64,000 nucleotides of DNA from DASSUW01 sp963844405 (GTDB lineage Bacteria > Actinomycetota > Thermoleophilia > Solirubrobacterales > Solirubrobacteraceae), in the NCBI GenBank assembly GCA_963844405.1, contig CAWJNZ010000010.1, positions 1 to 64,000 of the forward strand, in the 5' to 3' direction. This document shows positions 18,333 to 28,631 of this stretch, piece by piece. Numbering within the stretch: the stretch's first letter is position 1; every line of letters begins with the position of its first letter. The translations under genes and the position numbers were made by a program. A model generated the notes under the pieces. That model did no database searches, was not told where the DNA came from, and saw only the letters and a list, made by a program, of their open reading frames with translations.

Positions 18333-19234
18333 CTACTCGCGCGGCCGGACGTGCTGGAAGCCGAAGCGGCCCTTGATGCAGAGGTTGCCGCGCGTGATGT
18401 CGTGATCGTCGGGCGAGGTGACCTTGACGATCTCGTTGTCCTGCACGTGCAGCGTGAGGTTGCAGCCGACGCCGCAGTACGGGCAGATCGTGTCCGTCGT
18501 CGCCTGGCGCGACTCGTCCCACTGGCCGGCCTCGCGCAGCTCGTGCTCGGAGGCGAACATCAGCGCACCCGTGGGGCAGACCGCGATGCAGTTGCCGCAG
18601 TACACGCACGCCGAGTCCGGCAGCGGGTTCGCGAACTCGGTCGAGATCCGCGCGTCGAATCCCCGCCCCGCCACGGTGATCGCGAACGTGTTCTGCCACT
18701 GCGAGCCGCAGGCGTCGACGCACTTGTAACAGAGGATGCACTTCGAGTAGTCGCGCACGTAGAGGTCGTTGTCGACCTTGATCGGGGTATGCACGGTCGC
18801 CGCGGTCTGACCGTCGGGCTCCTCGTGGACCCCGGTCCGCCGGCGGTCGCGGTCTGGATCCGGCGGCGCGGGCGGCCCGTAGCGCTCGGGATGCGCGTCA
18901 TAGCGCTCGAGATAGCCCTCGGCCACGGGTGTCGTCGAGAGATCCACCGACGACGCCAGGAACTCCATGACCATCTTGCGCGAATGCCGCACGCGCTCGG
19001 AGTCGGTCTTCACGACCATGTCCGGCTCGACCGTGCGCGCGCAGGCCGGCGCCAGCACGCGCGCCCCCTCGAGCTCGACCACGCACACGCGGCACGCGTT
19101 GGCGGGCTGCAGCGTCTCCCCGTAGCAGAGCGTCGGCGTGTCGATGCCGATCTGCGCGCAGGCCTCCATGATCGTCGAGCCCTCGGGAACCTCGACCTGC
19201 CGGTCGTCGATCGTGAGGCCGACCATGCGCTGCG

Positions 19235-19238
<4 letters not shown>
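18333..19238 (-). CDS. Formate dehydrogenase iron-sulfur subunit (detached N-terminal part of the alpha subunit)
   Basis: A 301-residue protein with three iron-sulfur regions. Residues ~20-70 form a [2Fe-2S] plant-ferredoxin-like domain (TPTLCYG, ACRVCVVELEG, APACAR). Residues ~150-215 hold two [4Fe-4S] motifs, CILCYKCVDAC and CVYCGNCIAVCP. The C-terminal ~50 residues are a molybdopterin-oxidoreductase Fe4S4 domain, CPYCGVGCNL ... GNLCIKG. That last domain is normally the start of the catalytic region, which here is a separate gene (21056-22996). The NuoG-type His-Cys3 motif usual between the first two regions is not seen. Its start overlaps the NuoEF-like stop (ATGA). Role: electron relay between the Mo/W site and the NADH module. 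Confidence 0.85.
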
Positions 19239-21053
<1,815 letters not shown>

Positions 21054-21055
21054 CG

Positions 21056-22996
21056 CTACTTGCCGGCCTCGGTGCTCGTCACACCGGCAGTTTGACGCTC
21101 GCGGACCTTCTCCACCCGCACGGCCGTCGCCTTGAACTCCGCGGTGCCCGACTTCGGGTCGGTCGCATCGATCGTGAGGATGTTGACGTCGATGTCGTCG
21201 GGGAAGTGCATGGTCATGAACGCGAGGCCCGGACGCAGGCCGGGATCGAGCCGCACCGGCGCCTGGATCGAGCCGCGGCGCGAGGTGATCTGCACGACCT
21301 CTCCGGGCTCGACGCCCAGCGACTCGGCGTCCTCCGGCGACAGGTCGAGCGTCTCGCCGCGGCGCAGCGGCGAGCTGTAGAGGCCCGACTGCACGCCGGT
21401 GTTGAAGGAGTCCAGCCGCCGGCCGGTGGTCAGGCGGATCGGGAAGTCGTCGTCGAGCTCGTCGATCGGCGGCATCCACTCGGTGACCGAGAACGGCGCG
21501 AGCGGGCCCTCGACCGGCTCGGCCCACAGGCGCCCGTGCAGGAACGGCGAGCCGGGATGGTCCTCGCTCGGGCACGGCCACTGGATCCCGCCCAACTCCT
21601 CCAGCCGCGTGTAGCTCATGCCGCGGTGCATCGGGCTCAGCGAGCGCAGCTCGTCCCACGCCTGCTCGGGCGTCGGCTGGCCCCAGTCGTGGCCGAGGCG
21701 CTTGGCGAGCTCGCAGATGATCCACTGGTCGTCGCGCGCGTCGCCGGGCGGGTCGATCGCCTTGCGCATCAGCTGCACGCGGCGCTCGGAGTTGGTCACC
21801 GTCCCGCCCTCGGACTCGCACCACGAGGCCGACGACGGCAGCACCACGTCGGCCATCTCGCACGTCCTGGTCATCAGGATGTCCTGGGCGATCAGGAAGT
21901 CGAGGCCCTCGAGCAGGCTCAGCGCGCGCTGGGAGTCGGCCTCCGACTGCGCGGGGTTCTCACCGAGGACGTACAGCGTGTTGAGCTCGCCGCGCTCCAT
22001 GCCGTCGAACATCTGCGACAGGTGCCAGCCGCGCTCGGGCGGGAGCTTGCGGTCCCACGCCGCCTCGAAGCGGGCGCGCGCCTCCATGTCGTCCTGCACG
22101 TCCTGGAAGCCGGGGAGCTTGTTGGGGATCGCGCCCATGTCACCGCCGCCCTGGACGTTGTTCTGCCCGCGCAGCGGGTTCAGGCCCGACCCGTAGCGCC
22201 CGACGTGGCCGGTCAGCAGCGCGAGGTTGATCAGCGAGAGGACGTTGTCGACGGCGGTGACGTGCTCCGTGATCCCGAGCGTCCAGCACAGGATCGCGCG
22301 GTCGGCACGCGCGTAGGCGTGGGCGAGCTCGCGGATGACCTGCGCCGGGACGCCGGTCACGCGCTCGCCCTCCTCGAGCGTCCACGGCTCGACGGAGGCG
22401 CGGTACTCCTCGAAGCCCGTCGTCGAGCGCTCGATGAAGCGTTCGTTGGTCAGCCCGGCGTGGATGATCTCGCGAGCGATCGCGTTGGACATGGCGATGT
22501 CGGTGCCGACGTCGAGCCCCATCCAGGTGTCCGCCCATTGCGCCGAGCTGGTGCGCCGCGGGTCGAGGACGTACAGCTTCGCGCCGTTGTGCACGGCCTT
22601 GAGAACGCGGTGGAAGAAGATCGGATGCGTCTCGCGGGCGTTCGAGCCCCACAGGATCACCAGATCCGTCTCGTCGACCTCCTTGTAGGACGACGTGCCG
22701 CCGCCCGCGCCGAACACCGTCGCCAGACCGACGACGCTGGGGGCGTGTCAAGTGCGGTTGCACGAGTCGATGTTGTTCGACCCCATCACTGAGCGAACGA
22801 ACTTCTGAGCGAGGAAGTTCACTTCGTTCGATGCCTTGGAGCAGCTGAACATGCCGAAGGAGCGCGTCGCGTCCTGCGTCCTGGCGCGGGCCAGGCCGGC
22901 AGCCGCGACATCGAGCGCCTCGTCCCAGCCCGCGGGCCGAAGCACTCCGTTTTCGCGCACCAGCGGCTCGGTCAGCCGACCGCGGTACTTTCGCAT
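21056..22996 (-). CDS. fdhA: Selenocysteine-containing formate dehydrogenase catalytic subunit
   Basis: A 646-residue molybdenum/tungsten bis-PGD subunit oxidising formate (or reducing CO2). The coding frame contains an in-frame TGA at 22748-22750 (residue 83). Its context, DSCNRT-U-HAPSVVGLATVFG, matches the active-site Sec-His of formate dehydrogenases, and the frame stays open for 564 residues after it. A SECIS-like hairpin with a GGUCU loop follows at the right distance. Downstream motifs are LRGQNNVQGGGDMGAIPN, ADVVLPSSASWCESEGG and the molydopterin-binding TTGRRLDSFNTG region. The start ATG at 22996 sits behind a strong Shine-Dalgarno. The N-terminal Fe4S4 domain is absent here and is encoded at 18333-19238. 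Reading the TGA as a stop would wrongly split the gene. Confidence 0.92.
22718..22736 (-). promoter_or_regulatory. Bacterial SECIS element
   Basis: Starting 12 bases after the UGA, the message forms a 7-bp stem (cgucguc / ggcgacg, one U-G pair) closed by the loop GGUCU. Bacterial SECIS elements lie in the coding sequence just after the UGA and present a GGUCU-type apical loop to SelB. The loop falls at codons 7-8 after UGA, the same offset as recalled for E. coli fdhF. Confidence 0.88.
22748..22750 (-). other. In-frame UGA selenocysteine codon
   Basis: TGA between CNRT and HAPSVV of the formate dehydrogenase catalytic subunit. The position is that of the Mo-coordinating Sec/Cys of the family, immediately before the conserved His. 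Confidence 0.9.
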
Positions 22997-23000
22997 CCGA

Positions 23001-23010
23001 TCACCTCCTT
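23001..23010 (-). promoter_or_regulatory. Perfect 10-base Shine-Dalgarno before fdhA
   Basis: AAGGAGGTGA is fully complementary to the 16S 3' end, four bases before the ATG at 22996. It decides this start over an in-frame ATG 48 bases upstream and contrasts with the many leaderless starts nearby. Confidence 0.8.
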
Positions 23011-23110
23011 CCCTGGAATTGGTAGCCGAGAAAAGTCTAGGCAAGGAGGCGGGCTTGATGCCGCACCGGGACTAGGGACTCCCCCGATGCGGCGGCACGC
23101 CCACCGGCCG

Positions 23111-23116
23111 TACCGT
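23111..23116 (+). promoter_or_regulatory. -10 element TACCGT, leaderless start
   Basis: TACCGT ends 7 bases before the ATG at 23124, with no Shine-Dalgarno between. Confidence 0.45.
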
Positions 23117-23123
23117 CGCGGCC

Positions 23124-24572
23124 ATGCTCCGCATCCTCCCCGTCGCGCTGCTCCTGCTGCTCTTCGCCGCCCCCGCGCAAGCGGCGACCGTGAAGGTGCT
23201 GGTGCCGGCCGAGGGGCAGATCGCAGTCGCCGTCGCGAAGGTCGGCAAGACGGCGTCGGTGAAGGCGGGCGCTCCGGACGGGATAGTCGTGACGGGCTCG
23301 GCGAAGAAGGGCCGGCTCGGGGTGGCGGTGATGCACCGGCGCGGGGTGGTCGCCGGCGGCGAGGTGAAGCTGAGCGTGAAGGGCAAGGTGCGCGGGCTGA
23401 CGATCGGCGCCGTGCCCGGCTCCGCGTGCAAGAGCCTCGCGGCGCTGCTGACCAGGCCGCTGCAGAGCGGGGGACTGACGAAGGGCGACGTGCGGGCGCT
23501 CGGAGCGGCGGCCGCCGCCAAGGCGTGCGGGAAGCCGTTCTCGCAGGCGCTCCTCGACCGGCTGGGCCTCGGCGCGCCGCCGCCGACCAGCGGCGGCCTC
23601 GTCACGCCGCGCCCGTCGTCGCCCGGGGGCGGCGGTGGCGGCGGCGGCTCAACCAACCAGTGCTCGAACGGCGTCGACGACGACGGCGACGGCCAGATCG
23701 ATGCGCCGAGCGAGCGCAAGCTTCGCCCCGACCCCGGCTGTATGAACGCCAACGACAGCACCGAGGCCGGCGAGGTACCGCTGACCTGCAACGCGGGCGC
23801 GGGGGTCGGCGAGGGCCCGTCACAGCTCCAGATCGGCATCAACGACGGCTGCGGCTCGTTCGTGGAGGTCGCCGTCTACGCGGCGCCCAGCGCCTTCGTC
23901 TGCGACGTCGCCGCCTCGGCCGGCAACTGGGTCTGCGTGATCGCCCACGGCCACCCGTTCGCCGAGACGCGCACCGCCGCCGCGGAGATGGCCGACCTCA
24001 CCATCGGCCTCAACGGACCCGCCGACTGCACCGTCCCGGCGACGATCGTCCTCACGCGCCCCACCCTCGAGGTCGCCGAGCTGGTCACCCCGATCGCGCG
24101 CTGCGGCCAGGCCGCTCCCGCGTGCTCGAACGGCCGCGACGACGACGGCGACGGCATGGCCGACTCGCGGGACACCGTCCCCACCCACCCCCTCGATCCC
24201 GACCCCGGCTGCTCGAGCACGTCGGACGGCAGCGAGGACTCGGAGGTCGCCCTCCCCGCCGGCTGCACCGTCGGCGGCGGCAACGTGAACAACGATCCCC
24301 GCTTCCCGGCCGTCGAGGTGAGCGGTTGCGGTCCGGTGACCGGCGTCTGGTTCAAGCCGTCGGCCATGCCGCAGGACTGCGTGTACTCGATCGGCACCGG
24401 TGGGCTGGCGTGCTCGGTGACCGGCGCGACGGTGGGCGCCGGCTTCGGCGCGACGGCGGCGACGGTGGCGCTCGGCGCCCACACCTCCAGCGATACGACG
24501 TGCGGCCCGGTGACCATCGCGGTCACGCTCGCCGACGGCCGCGTCGCCGCGTTGCGCGACGACTGGTGCTGA
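23124..24572 (+). CDS. Exported protein with DDDGDG calcium-binding-like repeats
   Basis: A 482-residue protein with signal peptide MLRILPVALLLLLFAAPAQA. Residues ~21-150 are a small beta-rich domain followed by an Ala-rich part, then a Pro/Gly linker (SSPGGGGGGGG). Two copies of a Cys-containing motif follow: CSNGVDDDGDGQIDAPS...DPGC and CSNGRDDDGDGMADS...DPGC, each with aspartates spaced like an EF-hand-type calcium loop and flanking Cys. Each precedes a ~100-residue Cys-containing beta domain. No catalytic motif is visible, and the family is not recognised. It is divergent from the fdh operon. Confidence 0.7.
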   Translation: MLRILPVALLLLLFAAPAQAATVKVLVPAEGQIAVAVAKVGKTASVKAGAPDGIVVTGSAKKGRLGVAVMHRRGVVAGGEVKLSVKGKVRGLTIGAVPGSACKSLAALLTRPLQSGGLTKGDVRALGAAAAAKACGKPFSQALLDRLGLGAPPPTSGGLVTPRPSSPGGGGGGGGSTNQCSNGVDDDGDGQIDAPSERKLRPDPGCMNANDSTEAGEVPLTCNAGAGVGEGPSQLQIGINDGCGSFVEVAVYAAPSAFVCDVAASAGNWVCVIAHGHPFAETRTAAAEMADLTIGLNGPADCTVPATIVLTRPTLEVAELVTPIARCGQAAPACSNGRDDDGDGMADSRDTVPTHPLDPDPGCSSTSDGSEDSEVALPAGCTVGGGNVNNDPRFPAVEVSGCGPVTGVWFKPSAMPQDCVYSIGTGGLACSVTGATVGAGFGATAATVALGAHTSSDTTCGPVTIAVTLADGRVAALRDDWC

Positions 24573-24574
24573 CG

Positions 24575-24580
24575 TAGTCT
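24575..24580 (+). promoter_or_regulatory. -10 element TAGTCT, leaderless start
   Basis: TAGTCT lies 9 bases before the ATG at 24590, just after the stop of the preceding gene. It would drive the four-gene operon to 26941. Confidence 0.4.
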
Positions 24581-24589
24581 CGCCCCTTG

Positions 24590-25204
24590 ATGGGGGCGAC
24601 CCTGGTCGAAGTCCCGGCCGGGCGGTACGAGCTCGGTGAGCCTGGCGAGACCCGCGTGCACGAGCTGGCTGCCGTGCGCATCGGCCGCTGGCCGGTCACC
24701 AACGCTGAGGTCCGCCGCTTCCTCGAGGCCACCGGGCTCGAGCCCACGCCGGCGCAGGCGGCCGACGCGCTCGCCGACCATCCCGCCACCGGCCTCACGC
24801 GCGAGCAGGCCGAGGCGTACTGCGCCTGGGCGGGTGCGCGCCTCCCGACCGGCGCCGAGTGGGAGGCCGCCGCCCGCGGGACGGACGGCCGCCCCTACCC
24901 GTGGGGCGAGACGTTCCACCCCGAGCACTGCAACTGCGCCGACAGCGGGTGGGGCTGGACGGTGCCGGTCGGCGCCCACCCCGGCGGCGCCGGGCCGTTC
25001 GGCACCGAGCAGCAGGCCGGCAACGTCTGGGAGTGGGTCTCAGACAATGTGCCGGACGGCTGGGGCGTCGTCCGCGGCGGCTCGTACCTCGACACCGCGT
25101 GGGGCCTGCGCGCCTCGCGCGTCCAGCCCGCCGACCCCGAGCGGGCGACCAACACGACCGGTTTCCGAATCGCGATCGGAGGGCCATGGCCAGAGCAGTT
25201 CTGA
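24590..25204 (+). CDS. SUMF1/FGE-like domain protein lacking the catalytic Cys pair
   Basis: A 204-residue protein that is a single formylglycine-generating-enzyme/EgtB-type domain: PAGRYELGEPGE, WPVTNAEVRRFLEATG, ARLPTGAEWEAAARG, PYPWGE, GNVWEWVSDN, VRGGSYLD and TTGFRIA all match the family in order. In true FGE a Cys pair lies after RGGSY. Here that stretch is RGGSYLDTAWGLRAS with no Cys, so sulfatase activation is unlikely. Its CNCAD cluster near residue 105 could bind metal. It heads an operon with MIP18-like, amidohydrolase and cupin genes, all coupled by TGATG or GTGA overlaps. Its reaction is unknown. Confidence 0.82.
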   Translation: MGATLVEVPAGRYELGEPGETRVHELAAVRIGRWPVTNAEVRRFLEATGLEPTPAQAADALADHPATGLTREQAEAYCAWAGARLPTGAEWEAAARGTDGRPYPWGETFHPEHCNCADSGWGWTVPVGAHPGGAGPFGTEQQAGNVWEWVSDNVPDGWGVVRGGSYLDTAWGLRASRVQPADPERATNTTGFRIAIGGPWPEQF

Positions 25205-25533
25205 TGGACGCGCTACGCGAGGTCTACGACCCCTGCTGCGCGGATCGCGGGATCTCGATCGTCGACATGGGGGTGGTCGAGGACGTGCGCGAGAACGACG
25301 GCCACGTCGACGTCGACCTCGTCCTCACCACCGGCTGGTGCCCGTTCGTGGTGTCGATGTCGACGGCCATCCCGGAGGCGCTCAAGCAGATCGAGGGGGT
25401 CGAGAGCGTGGAGGTGAAGGTCGTCTGGGACCCGGTCTGGACGATGGATCGCCTGTCGGAGTCGGCGCGCGAGAAGCTCGCGATGCCGCTCGAGCAACTG
25501 GAGCCGTACCGAGCAGCGAGGAGCGCAGCCTGA
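25204..25533 (+). CDS. MIP18/DUF59 family metal-sulfur cluster assembly-like protein
   Basis: A 109-residue protein. The family pattern is visible: LREVYDPCCADRGISIVDMG, then VDLVLTTGWCPFVVSM with the conserved Cys (about residue 45), EGVESVEVKVVWDPVWT and LSESAREKL. MIP18/PaaD/SufT-like proteins help assemble Fe-S clusters into target enzymes. The ATG at 25204 overlaps the previous stop; an in-frame ATG at 25186 is an alternative. The downstream amidohydrolase starts in its stop codon. A likely partner is a metalloenzyme in the same operon, which is inference. Confidence 0.82.
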   Translation: MDALREVYDPCCADRGISIVDMGVVEDVRENDGHVDVDLVLTTGWCPFVVSMSTAIPEALKQIEGVESVEVKVVWDPVWTMDRLSESAREKLAMPLEQLEPYRAARSAA

Positions 25534-26549
25534 TGGCCATCACCGAGGAACGCCCGGAGCAGGCCGGCAAGTCGAAGGTCGACGCGTTCGTCTTCGACTG
25601 CGTCTGCCACATCTTCAACTTCGACAAGAAGAACGCGATCGGCCCGCCCGGCGAGCTGTTCGACGAGCACCTCTACGCCTTCCACCAGCTGCTCACCAGA
25701 GAGGGCGAGCCGATCCTCTCGCGCGAGGAGTTCTTCCGCGAGTGGAGCGTCGACGAGATCTACGAGATGGTCATCGAGGGCTCGGACACCGACATGATCG
25801 TCGCCCAGCCGCTCCCGCTCACCGACCTCTTCCACGACGGGCTTTCCGCCTGGGAGAAGTGCGCGGAGATGGCCAACAAGCACCCTGACAAGGCGGTGTT
25901 CTGGGGCTCGGTGAACCCGCTGGAGGGCAAGAAGGCGCTGGACCTGATGACCCGCCAGGTCGAGGACTACGGCGCGAAGGCGTTCAAGTTCTACAACGTG
26001 CGCTACGACTACGGGCAGCCGTTCCCGTGGCGGATGGACGACCCGCGCGTGGCGTTCCCGGTGTTCGAGCGCGCGCAGGAGCTGGGCATCAACCTGATCG
26101 GCGTGCACAAGGGCGTGCCGCTGGGACCGCAGCCGGTCGAGCACACGCGCACGTTCGACATGGACGGCGCGGCGGCGAACTTCCCGGACATCAACTTCGT
26201 GATCTTCCACGTCGGGCTGCCGTGGCTGGACGAGGTGCTGTGGCAGATCGTGCGCTTCCCGAACCTGTACGCCTCGATCGCCGCCACGGTGAACTTCATC
26301 TCGCGCCAGCCGCGGGTGTTCGCGGAGATGCTCGGCAAGATGATGTGGTGGTGCGGTGAGGACAAGATCATCTACGGCGGCGAGGCGCCGATCTGGCACC
26401 CGCAATGGGCGCTGGAGGAGTTCTGGAACTTCGAGCTGCCCGAGGACATCGTCACCGAGCGCGGCTATCCGCAGCTGACCGAGCAGGCCAAGCGCAAGAT
26501 CCTCGGCGGCAACCTCGCCCGCCTGCACGGGATGGACGTGCCGGCGTGA
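25533..26549 (+). CDS. Amidohydrolase 2 (ACMSD-like) family protein
   Basis: A 338-residue TIM-barrel protein of the ACMSD/uracil-decarboxylase-like amidohydrolase group. Candidate metal-site segments are FDCVCHIFNF (where the usual HxH is CxH), LIGVHKGVP, NFVIFHVGLPW and IIYGGEAPIWH. Strand-linked motifs KAFKFYNVRYDYGQPFPW and ARLHGMD at the end fit the family. The first-His-to-Cys change is unusual and may reflect another metal or a decarboxylase/hydrolase variant. It shares an operon with a Fe-S assembly-like protein and a cupin, consistent with catabolism of a small organic acid, but the substrate is not evident. Confidence 0.82.
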   Translation: MAITEERPEQAGKSKVDAFVFDCVCHIFNFDKKNAIGPPGELFDEHLYAFHQLLTREGEPILSREEFFREWSVDEIYEMVIEGSDTDMIVAQPLPLTDLFHDGLSAWEKCAEMANKHPDKAVFWGSVNPLEGKKALDLMTRQVEDYGAKAFKFYNVRYDYGQPFPWRMDDPRVAFPVFERAQELGINLIGVHKGVPLGPQPVEHTRTFDMDGAAANFPDINFVIFHVGLPWLDEVLWQIVRFPNLYASIAATVNFISRQPRVFAEMLGKMMWWCGEDKIIYGGEAPIWHPQWALEEFWNFELPEDIVTERGYPQLTEQAKRKILGGNLARLHGMDVPA

Positions 26550-26941
26550 GCGGCTATACCAAGCTCAACCTGGTCGAGGACGTCGAGAACAGCGCCGAGA
26601 AGTTCGGCATGGGCGACGTCCTCGCCGCCCACTTCGCCCGCAAGGACATCGAGGCGAAGCAGTTCGGCTTGAGCCTCCAGCGGCTCAAGCCGAACCAGCG
26701 GTTGCCCTTCGGCCACCGTCACGAGACGCAAGAGGAGGTCTACGTGATCGTCGCCGGCAGCGGGCGCTTCAAGCTCGAGGACGACATCGTCGACGTCGGC
26801 CAGTGGGACGCCGTGCGGGTCGACCCCGAGGTCACGCGCGGCCTCGAGGCCGGCCCGGACGGCATGGACGTGCTCGCGTTCGGAGCCCCTGGCGTCCCCG
26901 ACTCCCAGCAGGAAATGGGGTGGTGGACCGAGATCGACTAG
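26546..26941 (+). CDS. Cupin-domain protein
   Basis: A 131-residue single-domain cupin. The core reads LPFGHRHETQEEVYVIVAGSG, giving the first cupin motif with His, His and Glu ligands, followed by DVGQWDAVRVDPEVTRG (a weaker second motif where a His is replaced by Arg). The GTG start overlaps the amidohydrolase stop. It is the last gene of the four-gene operon and ends in a CTAG palindrome shared with the convergent phosphatase stop. Role: sugar or small-acid binding or isomerisation, unknown. Confidence 0.82.
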   Translation: MSGYTKLNLVEDVENSAEKFGMGDVLAAHFARKDIEAKQFGLSLQRLKPNQRLPFGHRHETQEEVYVIVAGSGRFKLEDDIVDVGQWDAVRVDPEVTRGLEAGPDGMDVLAFGAPGVPDSQQEMGWWTEID

Positions 26942-28522
26942 CCGTACACCTCGTCCCAGCGCTTGATGCGCATCGCCAGCAGCTGGCCCTCGCTCACGAG
27001 CGCCGGGTTGGCGTTGGCGCGGTGGACCTGGACGTCGAAGACCCACCAGCCGTGGCCGATCGCCTTGGAGGCGTCGACGAGGCCGCTCGTCTCCTCGTTG
27101 ATGGTCAGCACCGTGTCGGGGAACGAGAACAGCGCCGGATCGACCCTGGCGACGACGCCCAGCTCGCCGGTGTGCACCTGGTAGGCGATGATCCGCGCGA
27201 AGTTGCGGCTGTTGCCCGGGTCCTCCTGGATCAGGAGGTTGCCGCGCCGGTCCATGTCCAGGTTGTCGGGTGAGTTGATCAGGAGCTCGTCCTCCTCGCC
27301 GCCCACGCCGTCGAGCAGGAGCGTGAGCGTGCCGCCGCGCTCGGGGCGTTCGATGTCGTGGAACGAGAGCCGCCAGATCCCTCCGGCGTCCCGGGCCCCT
27401 CCCTCCAGGCCCGGACGGGTGTCGCCGCCGTCCGTGGTCGCGAAGTAGAAGTCGTTCGGGCGGCGCGGGTCCCAGACGCCGTCCTCCGGGCGCGCCAGCG
27501 TCATGCCGTCGGCCCTCGCCTCCTGGTTCATCGCCACGCCGGACTGGTCCCAGTCGACGGTCGAGAGGTCGAACTCGACCGGCGTGCCCTTCCCGTACTT
27601 GCCCCGGAACTCGGCCTGGGTGGACACCGTCTCGTCGACGAGGTCGATGACGTGGTTGACGCCGTTGGTCAGGCCGGCACGGTCGAAGGCGTCGCCGCCT
27701 CGCCGCTTGGCCCCGACGTAAACCCAGATCTGGCCCTCCGTCATGTCCTCGGAGCCGATCACCAGCGTCCGGTCCGAGCGGTTCGCGGCCGGGATCGTGT
27801 TCTCGTAGGAGAACAGCCCGAGGCGCGGCAGCTGCTTGGCCGTCCCGTCCTCGAGCACGCCGAAGTCGCGGCCCTCGATGCCGGTCTCCTCGTTGGCGAA
27901 GTACACCCGGCCGAAGTACCCGCGGCCGGTGCGCGGGTTGTAGAGCCGGCCGAGCTCGGTCGAGCGTCCCCGAGCAGAACCGGCCGAACGCGGCCGGCTG
28001 GGCGACGAAGTCGTCGTTCGGCAGGTTCGGCTGCTCGGAGCCGAACACGCGCGGGTTGTCACCGCCGGGCGACGGGGTGTCCTGGTACTGCTGGGTGACG
28101 TAGTTCCAGTACTTCACGCCCGGGCGGATCAGGTCGTAGCCGCGCTCGACCTCCCACGTGCGGGAGTCGATCTCCCAGCCGGAGACGAAGGCCCCGGCCT
28201 GGCCGTGGGCCCGCACCACGCCCTGCGCGGCGCCGATCTCGTGGTTCATGAAGACCGTGAAGTCGTGTCCCGGGCCGCCGATCACGCCCAGCCCGTCGGG
28301 GATGCCGACCATCTCGTAGCCGTTCGTCGCAGAGCCGCCCTCGCGGCCCGTGGCGTCGACGGTCATCAGCGAGACGATGTCGACGCCGTCCGCCGCGGGC
28401 AGCACGTACGGGTCTACGGGCGTGCTCGGGCCGCGCGCCGTCGACGCCCCCACGGGCGTCGCCAGCGCGCCGGCCGCGGCGACGGCCGCCAGGGTGCAGC
28501 CGAGCCTTCGTGTGCCGTTCAT
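26938..28522 (-). CDS. PhoX-like (DUF839) exported phosphatase, frameshifted
   Basis: Restored length is 527 residues. A signal peptide (LGCTLAAVAAAGALATPVGA) follows a GGAGG site. Family blocks: GIPDGLGVIGG, FTVFMNHEIGAAQG, NEETGIEGRDFGVL, FSYENTIPAANRSDRTL, WDPRRPNDFYFATTDGG, then LINSPDNLDMDRRGNLLIQED. These match DUF839/PhoX calcium-iron phosphatases, which release phosphate from organic esters outside the cytoplasm. Frame is lost after FCSGTL at 27960-27964 (one extra base) and resumes TELGRLYNPRTGRGYFG, a conserved segment. It starts about 110 bases downstream of the STPK stop, and that gap holds nothing obvious beyond the ribosome site. Confidence 0.85.
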
Positions 28523-28631
28523 CGGTCCTCCTTCACCTCGCGGCGCCGGTCGGCGCCGTCCGCGGCGAGTGTCCGTCCGCCGAGGCGTCCGTCACATCCC
28601 CCACCGGTGTGAAGAAGCTCAGCCCTCAGGC

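Noticed and set aside
22748..22750. TGA in fdhA as a nonsense mutation splitting a pseudogene
   Set aside because: It is at the family's Sec/Cys position, the frame stays open with conserved sequence on both sides, and a SECIS-type hairpin follows at the correct distance.
24590..25204. Sulfatase-activating formylglycine-generating enzyme
   Set aside because: The catalytic Cys pair after RGGSY is missing and no sulfatase gene is nearby.
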